From Heterobasidion occidentale (Eukaryota > Basidiomycota > Agaricomycetes > Russulales > Bondarzewiaceae), in NCBI GenBank assembly GCA_039111635.1, contig JBCAQO010000099.1:1-28591 (forward strand): 28,591 nt of DNA, given 5' to 3'. Positions 19,100 to 28,591 of the stretch are shown in pieces (the first letter of the stretch is position 1; each line of letters opens with the position of its first letter). Under the pieces are notes generated by a model. The model saw only the letters and a program-made list of their open reading frames with translations. It was not told the DNA's origin and ran no database searches. Made by a program: the position numbers and the translations under genes.

Positions 19100-22000
19100 A
19101 TGGAATTGCCGCCGGCTTTCAGCGAGTCTTGTGTTTGCGGAAGGTCATTCTCGCTGCCATCGGCGCTCACTTACCACAGGCGCACATGTCAGAAAACCAA
19201 GAAAAGGTTTTCTGAGGCGCTAGCAAAAGCCAAAGAAGTGTGGGCTGCGAGAAGAAACGTCGTCGAACGGATGCTGATGGATCCAGAGCAGTTTTGGAGA
19301 CAGCACCGTTGGTCGCGGAGGTCTTGGAGCCAGCATTGTCGATCGCAGAGGTCCCTACACCAGCTGTACAACAGGTGAGTTTACATCTCAAAGTTTCGCC
19401 CTCATCTGTATCTTAAGGTTTTCAGTCTATTCCACAGTCGTCCTCCGCAAATCAAGATGACCCAAACCTTTCTCTGGCAGAACGCAGGCCTCGTAGAGCA
19501 AATACCAGGCTTCCTAAACGTTATCGTGACATGTTGCCTCAGCCCCCGGCAGCTTTACCCGTTCAGTTGCAGTCGCTATCAGAGCCATCTTCTTCCGCGT
19601 CTATAACTCCGATGCAGTCGCCTCCCACCGTAGCCCTCTCTTCCGATCCACCTCAGGTGATTCAAAAGTCTTTGCGACAGATCTTGAAGTCTCCCCGAAA
19701 CATTTTTGGGTTGTTTCGTCAGTATCATGCCACTGACTTTCCAGCACACGATCCCGAACGAGTCGCTGAAAAGCCTGCTTTGTCAACGCAGGATGACTCG
19801 AATGCCCTCCCTGAGTCTTCTTCTGCGCCGTCATTCTATCCTTATCCCAATCGCTCGTCATTTCTTCTCGGTGAATGGTACTGGAACGATGGAGTACGAA
19901 AATCTCAATCAAGTTTCAAAAATCTCATCGACATCGTCGGCAGTACCGATTTTCGCCCGGAGGACGTCAGAAAAACGCCATGGAGCAGTATTGATCGCAA
20001 GCTGGCTGGTCAGGATGAGGATAATTGGGAGGACGAACAAGAGGAGGATGGGTGGATACACGACACCGTCAAGATATCTATCCCGTTCCACAAGAAATGT
20101 CTTCAACCAGGGGCGCAGGATTATGTCGTCACAAGTTTCCATCATCGACGGTTAGTGTCTGTGATTAAGGAAAAGATCACCAACCCGACAACCTTTCCCC
20201 ACTTACATCTCGAGCCATATAAACTGCTATGCCAACCTGGTAGTGCTCCAGAGGCAGTACAAGTCCACGGAGAAGCCTATACATCAGAGGCTTTTTTGGA
20301 TGCACACAACGCTCTGCAGGAAAGTCCAGGAGAACCAGGGTGTAGCCTTGAAAGAGTTGTCGCCGCGCTGATGTTTGCATCAGACGGCACTCATCTTTCG
20401 ACCTTCGGCGATGCCAAACTGTGGCCTGCCTATCTTGCACTTGGCAATGAATCGAAGTATCGCCGGTGTAAACCATCTTGTCGTTCCTTCACTCATATAG
20501 CTTACTTCGAAAAGGTAAATCGCTTCCATTCTACAGACGAACGACACTGACGAAACGAAATAGCTCCCGGACGCTTTCAAGGATTTTGCTGCCGAAAGAA
20601 TTGGAGGAAAGGGACCCAACAGCGCTTTCATGGCCCATTGTCAGCGCGATATGTTACAGGCCCAATGGAGGCTACTCCTTGACGACGAATTTCTGCATGC
20701 CTATGCGCACGGCATTGTCATTGAGTGTTGTGATGGAGTCAAACGACGGTTCTATCCTCGAATATTCACTTACTCTGCTGACTATCCTGAAAAGTCTGTT
20801 TTCCCCTTTTTGATATCACGGAGTACCCCATCACTCAATCATGTGTCCCAGGATCATTCTCGCCAGCATACGAAATCTCGGTGGTTGTCCTTGCCCACGT
20901 TGCCTGATTCCTCTATCCCGGGTGCATAACATCGGTATGCCTCAGGATATGGCACAACGGGTGTCACTGGCTCGCGTGGATGACCAACACCGTCGGGTTG
21001 TTGTGTCGCTTGCTCGGGAAATAATCTATCACAAAAATTTTGCAGTAAACAGTTCTGCCGTAGAAAAGCTGTTGAAGCCAGAATCTTTGGTCCCAACAAC
21101 AGTAAGTTTCTCGCTCTATGGCGTGAACATCCAAGTAAGCTAAACATTCATCTAGAATGCATTCTCGGAAAGACTGGCACCGCTTGGTTTCAACATGTTT
21201 GACATGTTTGTTGTCGATCTCTTGCACGAAATTGAGCTTGGCGTGTGGAAGTCATTGTTTATACACCTTCTCCGCATCCTCGATTGCGAGGACGAAGGGC
21301 TAAAGCACATCTTAGACCGAAGGTATGCAGAGTCTTGTCGTCAACGACCAGGTGGCTCAATCTTCTGTCAGGTACCGACAGGTACCTTCGTTCGGTAGAG
21401 ATGCGATCAAACGTATATCTAGAAATGCTTCCGAATTGAAGAGGATGGCTGCCCGAGACTATGAAGACCTTCTACAGGTAGGATCAGTTCTCCTTGACTG
21501 GTGTTTTCGTTCTGAGATCTGCTGCAGTGTTCAATCCCCGTCTTCGAAGGACTCCTGCCTGAACCGCACAATCACCAGATCTTGCAGCTCTTGTTTGTAC
21601 TGACTCACTGGCATGGACTGGCAAAACTTCGAATGCACACCGATCACACCCTTTCCCTTTTAGCTACGCTGACCGCTGTTTTGGGAGAGCGTCTTCGAGA
21701 ATTTGTCGACAACACATGCTCTGCTTTCAATACTCGGGAGCTCGCAAAAGAGAGCGCTGCTCGACAACGACGCCAGCAAAATAAAATGGCCAAACTTCCT
21801 CGTCCTGCATCTGTGCTCGCAAGCAGTTCAGCGGATACAGCCAGAAAGCCCAAGTCATTCAATTTGGAAACTTACAAGATTCACTCTCTTGGTGACTATG
21901 TTCGATCTATTATAGCATTTGGGACAACAGATTCATATTCTTCTCAATCGGTCCGTGCCTGTTTTTCTCTGTGTGCTTCCTGCGAATATTGACACATTCA

Positions 22001-23310
22001 CAGGGTGAACGTGAACATCTTAGACCCAAAGGTAGTTTCTTGCGTACAAGCGGCAAAAATTATACAAAGCAACTCACACAGATCGAACGACGTGAGACTC
22101 GCATCCGCCAGCTTTCCTATAAACACGGCAAACAAGAGTCCGTCTCGAAGGATTTGAAACAGCGGTATCATATTGGCGAAACGGAAAAGTGCCCTGTGGT
22201 TCTTCCTCTCTTTTTACAGCGAAATTCAGGAGATCCCGCCATCAAAGTACGTTGATCATTTTCTCATGTGAAACTATCAGACACTTATGATCTTCAGGAA
22301 TTCTTGTCCAAGCTCAGGGCTCATCTTCTTCCGCGCATACAAACTGTGTTACAGGTCGAAGCCGCTACGCTTCCTGAGTATTTGAGGACTGAAATTCCAG
22401 TCCGGGACCCTACAAAGCGGGACGACTGCGATCTCATCTTCTTCAAGCACGACAAGCTCTATTTGCACAAGTTAGCGCGTTTCAATTACACGACTTACGA
22501 TGTTCAACGAGGACAGGACAACATTCATCCAGGTCACTCCTCGCAGCAATGTCATGGTGTTGGCTAACGTGGATTCCGATGCAACAAGTCATCATTTTTG
22601 GTATGCGCAAGTCCTTGGAATTTACCATGCAAATGTTATCTACACCGGCTCCGGCATGTTGGATTACTGCCCTCGTCGTATGGACTTCTTGTGGGTCAGA
22701 TGGTATGAGACCATGCCTGCGACGGACAATGGTTGGGACACTTGCGAATTAGATTGTCTCCGCTTTCCCCCTTTGAACAGGGAGGATTCCTTTGGATTTT
22801 TAGACCCAGTAGACGTTCTCCGGGAATGTCACATTATCCCAGCGTTCGCAAAAGGTCCTCGGCATGCAGATGGGATGGGTCTCTCCCGATGTGCCAAGGA
22901 CGGACAGGACTGGAAGGCTTACTATGTGAATCGGTGAGTGAACATCGTACTCGGCATATGAAAGCCCGACTCACGGTCTCGCGTCTAGGTTTGCTGATCG
23001 TGATATTCTGATGCGTTATCACTGGGGTATGGGCATTGGGCACATTCATGCCCACGAACGATCAACTCCTGTCATTCCTTCTGGACGACAAGGGCCCTTG
23101 GAATTTCTTGAGGAACCAGAGCCCACGACACGGGTGCCCGATCTTCAGGATACGGATATGGAGGAGAGAGAAGACCCAGAGCTGGCCTTGGAAGATCGTG
23201 AGGCAGAGGGATGGGAGGATGTGTCAGATTCAGAGGAATCCATGGAAGATCCGGAAAGTGTAGATGAGGACACAACGATGTTTGATGCCGAGGACATGGT
23301 GTTTTCATAA
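19100..23310 (+). pseudogene. Plavaka-type transposase, frameshifted
   Basis: Ten exons are visible: 19100-19374, 19426-20514, 20564-20793, 20852-21101, 21156-21322, 21372-21477, 21528-21950, 22004-22246, 22298-22933 and 22989-23310. Introns are 47-58 nt. The product starts with a C2HC-like finger (CVCGRSF...TYHRRTC), then RRANTRLPKRYRDMLPQPP. The core follows with FASDGTHLSTFGDAKLWPAY, GGCPCPRC, DLLHEIELGVWK and HWHGLAKLRMHTDHTLSLL, and an acidic C-terminus. These are hallmarks of the Plavaka transposases of Agaricomycetes (usually grouped with or near CACTA/EnSpm elements), which cut and paste DNA. Two single-base frameshifts interrupt it. One base is missing near 19253 (AAR to KKRRRTDADG) and one is extra near 22533 (DNIHP to TPRSNVMV). 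All other splice joins keep frame. So it is either newly inactivated or carries two sequencing errors. Confidence 0.85.
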
Positions 23311-23418
23311 TTCTATTGCACGATTCTTCGATAATCACATCTACGTACATCTCTTAATCAGGGAGGGCTGGGAAAGTAACACCCCACACCCCTGGCATGA
23401 TTCTACTGGAATGGGGGC

Positions 23419-23575
23419 CGACGAGGGAGCGGGGAGCAGAGAGGCCCAGGAACGACCTGAGGACGGATGCAGGAGCCTCTCATCCGAGTGTGAGCGAGTC
23501 AGCCGCGCTCCTGGGACTTGCGGAGGGATTCGACGAGGGAGCGGGGAGCAGGGCGGCCGAGGAATGACGTGCGGA
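23419..23575 (+). repeat. Pair of G-rich direct repeats downstream of the transposase
   Basis: CGACGAGGGAGCGGGGAGCAG starts at 23419 and again at 23531, 112 bp apart, with imperfect similarity continuing about 25 bp. Repeats this close to a transposase stop could be subterminal binding sites. The core also resembles CGTCGAGGGAGCGGGCAG in the 11-12 kb minisatellite. Confidence 0.65.
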
Positions 23576-24017
23576 CTGTGGCCGCAGCGAGGACGGGCGC
23601 GCGTGTCGAGCGTATGCGAGTGACGTGACTACGGCCGCGATGTGACAGGTGCGTTACGACGCGTTTCCTGGTCACGCGACACATAACGCTTACGAAATAT
23701 TCATCTAAAACCTCTAATCGCTAGGTCATCAGGAATTCTTCACAGATACGGATGCACTGGCGACATTAGAATCTTTATCTGTCAAAATGGGACATTGTTA
23801 CGAGTCTTCACTGTGTATCGTGCGTTCTGTACAGAGCGTTGCCGTTACTGATTTTTATTTGTACAGTATAAGCCATTAGCGTGCGTCGTGACTTACTGAT
23901 CACTCTGATAGATGTCTTGCAGACCGCGAGCGGTGTGGGATATATCCCTAATTGCATTGTCTGTCGCGAGAAAATCAAAGAAGCGCGTACAAACGAACAC
24001 CACCGTTAAACTCTGAA
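23576..24017. other. Spacer without recognised gene
   Basis: No exon or repeat was seen. It includes the likely right end of the transposon and the upstream region of the 24119 gene. Confidence 0.4.
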
Positions 24018-24035
24018 CGTGCAAACGTTTGCACG
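24018..24035. promoter_or_regulatory. Perfect 18-bp palindrome upstream of the 24119 gene
   Basis: CGTGCAAACGTTTGCACG reads identically on both strands and lies 84 bp upstream of the ATG at 24119. The central AACGTT and flanking TGCA halves suit a dimeric transcription factor. I do not recognise a specific factor. Confidence 0.45.
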
Positions 24036-24118
24036 CAACCTGCACTCTGTCAAGAGCTTCCATCAACAAACATCCTCAACTACTACACCCTCTGAACACG
24101 GTCAATCACAGAATCAAC

Positions 24119-24681
24119 ATGACACGCTATCATAAGGGAAGGAGGGGGACAAGGTGAGCACACAGCACGCTGTGTTCTGCGCTAGCGTCGCTAACGATCA
24201 CGCTTGTTAGAAACACTCGCTCGAGGTGAGCATCTCTCGTTTTCACTGGACCATGGGAGTGAAACCGCTGGTACTAGGCGCGTGCTGACGCTGCGGAAAG
24301 AGCGTGCATCGGAACCGACAGTCTCGTGGGCGTTTTCGGAACACTATAGCGCGAACGCGGAGGAGAAGTCAAGGGTAGAGTCACTTGTCCGAGAGTTTCT
24401 CCGCCACGCTGGGCCCGAAGCCCTACGCGATGTAGGAGCCGTGTGCATTCGGTGAGTTTGGATTTCACTCGCTGTTTGATTCTCTTTCATAGTGCTCTCT
24501 CCTTAGGTCCACTATGCATACGTCGGACGATGAAGTAGAACACGTCCAGGTGCGCGTATACGCGAAGGACGGACGGCGTTTGCGCATCAGGAAAGGGGGA
24601 AAGGATCGATGGGCATCCTTGCATATCCCCAACGATCGTGGTCTCTGGGTGCCAATCGTCTTCGTTGAAAAGAACGCCTAA
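24119..24681 (+). CDS. Small conserved-looking gene of unknown function (127 or 132 aa)
   Basis: Exon 24119-24153 (ATG...ACAAG) joins 24278-24451 and 24507-24681 (TAA) in frame, giving 127 residues. An additional 15-nt exon at 24211-24225, flanked by AG and GTGAGC, can be included or skipped without changing frame (132 residues). The start ATG follows CAAC in a CA-rich leader typical of fungal genes. The product begins MTRYHKGRRGT and contains VSWAFSEHYSANAEEK and AVCIRSTMHTSDDEVEHVQV. It ends VPIVFVEKNA. It has charged, soluble composition with no signal peptide. No family recognised. Confidence 0.6.
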
Positions 24682-24788
24682 ATGTCACGTCTTCCCATCC
24701 AAGTCGTCCCTACAATCTGATTGTCGTTGTACTCTATTTACTTCTTGGTCATGCGCTGTACACTAACTATTTCTTGATCATGCGTTGA

Positions 24789-25030
24789 CATATGACAATG
24801 CCTGGTAAAAATTCACCTATAATTCATGCTTCTGGTCATGGACTGCAAGATCATGCTCGGTTGTCATTGCTATTTGAACATATGACAATGCCTGGTAAGA
24901 TTTCGACTATAATTCATCTTTCTGGTCATGGATTTCAAGATCACGCTCAGTCGTTATAGCTATTTGAACATATGACAATGCCTGGTAAGATTTCGGCTAT
25001 AATTCATCTTTCTGGTCATGGATTGCAGAA
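24789..25030 (+). repeat. 90-bp tandem repeat, about 2.7 copies
   Basis: Copies begin with CATATGACAATGCCTGGTAA at 24789, 24879 and 24969, exactly 90 bp apart, with a few differences. They fill the AT-rich gap between the 24119 gene and UVE1. No coding role is evident. Confidence 0.9.
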
Positions 25031-25156
25031 TCTATTTCAGTCTTATCTTGCTTCTCTTTTTGTAAATTTCTGGTGAATACTTGATCAGACTATACAAAGG
25101 TAGAAAAAGGCTTTCCAAGCCGTGACTATATGTCACCACTTGACCAACTCCGACAG

Positions 25157-27276
25157 GGAAAAATCAGTACCAAGTAATTTTCCCGATGAGGCTGATGCTG
25201 AGAGCCCTTTGACGGAATTGGACGAACCTAAAACCGAACCCTCACCGAAGAAACGTAGGCGCAAGGTCAAAGAGTGTGAGCCCATAGTGTATAATATCCT
25301 TCCAGTGGAAGCGAAGACAACGACATACAAAGGTGCGTTTTTTGTTCGCGTGCGCCATTGGCCTCTCATGCGGCTTGTGCGCTAGGCCGGCTAGGATATG
25401 TGAGTTTGCTACATCAATCAATATACATCATTCTAAAATCATGCAGGCGTGTTTAAATACCATTCTCCGGGAGACGAAACCGGAGCCTACGTTTTGTAGC
25501 AGGTACGTCTCAATGATCGTTGAATCTAGGACGACGTCCTTATCTTATTGTTTCTTTACAGGACCTGTCGATTGGCTACTATTGCGAAAAACGGCCTTGA
25601 TTTTGCAAAAGATCTTGGCATACAAAATGCTAGAGATCTTAGCAAACTCATACAGGTGAGTGCATCCATTGAACGGACACAAAGACCTTGTTTTCACGAC
25701 TGTACGCGCGTCATTATCAGTGGAATGAGGCGAACAAGTATGTTTATACCTTGACCTTTTGCAATAACTTGCTGACCTGTGTATAGTATCCGTTTCATGC
25801 GTATATCATCAGAGTTGTTTCCATTTGCTTCTCATAGCAAGCATGGGTACTCTCTGGACTACGCTGCTTCCGAACTCAAGGTGAATACCTCTGCTCATTT
25901 AATTCATAATCGTCGAACTGAACTTGCTTCTCGTCAAGGCTGCAGGCGATCTTGCCAACTCTCTGGGCCATCGGATGACACTACACCCTGGACAGGTGCG
26001 TTTTCAAGCTCATGCATTATCAGTACAAGTCGACTTATGCATTGGGCATAGTTTACACAGCTAGGTTCGCCGAGGGAGGACGTAGTGGAAGCCTCGATTC
26101 GAGAGCTTCATTGTGAGCCCAGCATCCTCCGTCATGGCCTTTGAATCACATTCTCAGCTATGTGATAGATCATTGTTCAATCCTGCGACACATGGGCATG
26201 GGCAAGGATAGCGTGATCATCATCCACATGGGTGTTCGTCCGGATCCCTTCACATCTAGAGCTGTTTCTGACCTGTCAACGTTAGGGTATGTATGGCGAT
26301 AAACCGTCCGCGCTGGCGCGATTTAAGGAGAACTACACCTCGAAACTTTCCGATGAGATCAAGGCGCGACTGGTCTTGGAGAATGACGAGGTCCGTGTTC
26401 ACTTTTCAACGAAATGCCAAGCTTATGGACTTTTTCAGATGTGTTATAATGTCGACGATCTTCTTCCTGTATGCGAGGAACTTGATATCCCTATTGTGGT
26501 AGGTTACCATCCTATGTGTGTCAGGCCTCTCATTCAAATTTGCCTGCTAGTTTGATTACCACCACGACTGGATATACGTGCGTTTCCAATGATACATCGC
26601 TGATCTATGGATTTTTCTCAATATATTACAGCCATCCTCTCAACCGGCTTCAGTCCTCCTTCCGCGAATCAACGCTATATGGCATCGGAAAGGCATCAAA
26701 CCCAAGCAACATCTCTCCTCACCACGTCCTGGCGCAGTCACGATTATGGAGCGCCGTGCGCATGCACGGCGGTGCAAGGAATTGCCGGATGAACTGCAAC
26801 TAGAAGGCGCGGGATGGCGATGGGTCTCAACGACCGGATCTGACGGCGCTGAACAAACACAGAGGAATGGTTCGATCTCATGATCGAGGCCAAGGATAAG
26901 GAGCAGGCTGTGTTTCAGTTGTACAGGACGTACGGTCTCGAGGACGTCAATTGGGACAATTTGAGGCCCGAGCAGGCGGATGCCAGTGACTCGGAAGGTG
27001 GTAAGGCCTGCAATGGTAAGAGAAAGAAAATAGGTTCGTTTCGCATCACGGTGGTATCACACGTTGAACGCTCAAAAACCATTCCCCTTAGACAAGTCTG
27101 TAGATGACACTGTGGTACTCGACACTCCGGATGAAGATATTGCGGTCGAGGTTCAGGCCCCAGACCCCGAGACATGTCTCACTTCAGTAGAAGAGGGTAT
27201 TCAGATGCCCGCAAGCGTACGAGGGCATCGACTAAGATCAAACAGCGTGAGCATCAGCCTTGCCTATCCGCCGTGA
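25157..27276 (+). CDS. uve1: UV-damage endonuclease, UVE1/UvdE family
   Basis: About fourteen exons join in frame through short introns. They include 25157-25332, 25386-25399, 25447-25502, 25562-25655, 25721-25737, 25787-25880, 25939-25995, 26052-26112, 26169-26233, 26286-26390, 26439-26498, 26551-26577, 26632-26823 and from 26865. The product is the TIM-barrel endonuclease that nicks DNA 5' of UV photoproducts in an alternative excision-repair pathway. Every metal-ligand motif known in the family is present: FPFASH, LHPGQFTQ, IIHMGG, VLENDE, FDYHHDW, KQHLSS and LMIEAKDKE. So it is probably functional. Two exons are only 14 and 17 nt. I see no start codon or the usual fungal N-terminal extension; upstream exons may be missing or unrecognised. 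The C-terminus is uncertain: stop at 27276, or in another frame via an intron at 27247-27302 a stop near 27409. Confidence 0.88.
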
Positions 27277-27439
27277 TCGAGTCTCAATAATTCTTTGAAC
27301 AGTAGAATCACGATGCGGCCGTAGCATAGCAGATGCCTCGGACCTAGATGACAAGACTCTTACTGCGAAGATCGTATCGAATATCGAGGCAGCCTTGAGC
27401 GAGATATAGTGGCCAAGAAGGGAAAGAGGAAGCTTTAAA

Positions 27440-27930
27440 GCCCGAATCCGCCTCATGACATCGAGGCAACCTAATTTTTATTATTTGTCAACTATGTATC
27501 CCTGCGTCTTAACATACTATTCATGATTATTGAACATGTGAACATACACCCAGTAGAAGATTTTCAGAGGATATTCCTCATCGTCGCTCCCAAGATCGCA
27601 CCATCATCGGTTCAAGCACCTTGATTTTTGCCGCACACCCGAACTCTGTTTGCCCGCAATAGAATGAAGGTGATATACCTAGCCTCCAAAATTCAGCCCT
27701 CGAATAAAGATGAGAGGCAGTGCCCGTCGTTCGTCGGACGAATAACTCGAATCTCGCCTTTCGGCATCTAAGCAATGCATATTCCACAGCTGGCGCTCGC
27801 TTTATCAACATGGCACAGTTCTTGAGAGTAAGCACTTGCTATGCGCGACAGGCAATATCGGCAGGCGCAATTCTTTGGTATAGTGTTACACATCAGGAAT
27901 GGCATGCCATAAATTCCATGTTGCTGGACC
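27440..27930. other. Spacer without recognised gene
   Basis: Between UVE1 and the convergent minus-strand gene no exon is supported. Open frames of 70-85 codons on either strand lack splice or motif support. Confidence 0.4.
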
Positions 27931-28591
27931 TCACCTAGTCGAGCATTGAGGAGTGGGACATTCGAGATGGGGAGTAAATGTGTAGATTTGACGACGGGGA
28001 TGGACAAAGGGTGAGGTGCTTCTAGACTCTTCCTTCGCTGCCTCCGCGTCGCGGTATTGCTTCGCCCACTGAGAGGTCCCCGAATGTCAGGTTTATGACG
28101 AGGATGATAAGATGACGTCGGACGAACCTTCATAGATGGGATTGGTCGCACGGGCTGGACATACCGCCACTGCACAGGTGAACAACGTTGAGCGTCAGCA
28201 ACGAGAGATCATGGTATAGAGCATAGCTGTATAGGTAGGCACAGAACACGGGTGGAAGACAAAAGGAGAGACAGAAGGGATGGACGGACGAACCTCTTTG
28301 TCCGCACTTAGAGACCAGACACCGTATGTCACGGCGAGGATCCGCCAAAAAGGATGGCAGTGTTGGACTTCCAGTTCGAGGGGGGTCCACCAGCCACCTA
28401 TAATCACAGACACACCCAAACAACCATCGTCAACCCAATTAAAATGCGCCAGCCGTGTCCATCGAGACCACACTCAGCCGTCAGCGGGCTATTGCGGGAC
28501 AACGGGTTGTGGATGCCGCACCTGCTGGTGACCAGACTTCTTTTGGATAGGGATATCTAGCTCCGCCACCCGAAAGAGTTTTGCAGTGAGT
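27931..28591 (-). CDS. Small conserved membrane-type protein, 5' end beyond window
   Basis: Minus-strand exons are 28591(edge)-28522, 28397-28293, 28169-28128 and 28068-27931, with two GTTCGT-donor introns and one GTGCGG intron of 124 nt. The product reads GGGARYPYPKEVWSPAGGWWT, then a segment around AVTYGVWSLSADKE, WRYVQPVRPIPSMK and WAKQYRDAEAAKEE. An uninterrupted frame exists in the second exon. But a better protein (SNWKSNTAILFGG before ILAVTYG) appears if one C of the C6 run near 28383 is extra and one base is missing near 28340, a compensating pair. One membrane helix would cover the TAILFGGILAVTYGVW part. The RPIPSMxW ending resembles small fungal mitochondrial proteins, but I cannot name it. 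Confidence 0.55.

Larger units (their letters stand above)
18880..23640 (+). mobile_element. Plavaka-family DNA transposon, ends not defined
   Basis: The transposase gene shows that an element is present. I could not find matching terminal inverted repeats or a target-site duplication, so the limits are only a guess around the gene and the G-rich repeats downstream of it. Confidence 0.45.

Noticed and set aside
26824..26864. Frameshift in UVE1 before the DLMIEAKDKE motif
   Set aside because: A 41-nt intron (GTCTCA...CTGAC...CAGAG) restores the frame and joins to EWFDLMIEAK. Apparent breaks near 26050 and 26168 were likewise solved by other acceptors.

Overview
The window looks like nuclear DNA of a mushroom-forming basidiomycete (Agaricomycetes). 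The main grounds are very short introns (about 41-65 nt, GTRNGT or GTTCGT donors, CTAAC/CTGAC-like branch sites), several exons of only 14-17 nt, a transposase of the Plavaka type known mostly from Agaricomycotina, and a fungal OTT_1508-like deaminase. It is an accessory, repeat-rich region with one ordinary housekeeping stretch at its right end.

Layout. (1) Nt 125-8397: two long inverted arms (about 1.4 and 1.7 kb) face each other across about 5 kb. Each arm carries, from outside in, a decayed fragment of a ribonucleotide reductase small-subunit (R2) gene and then many copies of a short hairpin-capable motif. In the right arm the motif has expanded into a 12-unit, 69-bp tandem array. Between the arms lie two co-oriented genes whose reading frames are intact once spliced (1057 and 369 codons). 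I cannot assign either to a known family. (2) Nt 8398-12700: the rest of the right R2 pseudogene, more motif copies, unassigned minus-strand coding-like fragments, a small two-exon gene, a 1.2-kb GC-rich minisatellite and a pol III-like A/B-box pair. (3) Nt 12700-18800: an 874-codon gene of unknown function and, convergent with it, an OTT_1508-like deaminase gene. The pair lies between two doublets of the 15-mer CTTGCTCATTGCAGG, all in the same orientation. (4) Nt 19100-23310: a multi-exon Plavaka-type transposase with two single-base frameshifts. (5) Nt 24119-28591: a small conserved-looking gene preceded by a perfect 18-bp palindrome, a 90-bp tandem repeat, a UV-damage endonuclease (UVE1/UvdE) gene with every metal ligand present, and the edge of a small membrane-protein gene on the minus strand.

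How the parts relate. The strongest candidate for something undescribed is the 125-8397 structure. Its cargo genes are intact while its arms contain a pseudogene, and the two R2 fragments share three derived lesions, so one arm was copied from the other after the gene died. Whether this is a mobile element with subterminal binding sites or a one-off inverted duplication cannot be decided from one copy. All exon boundaries were read by eye from splice signals and frame continuity; no alignment was run.
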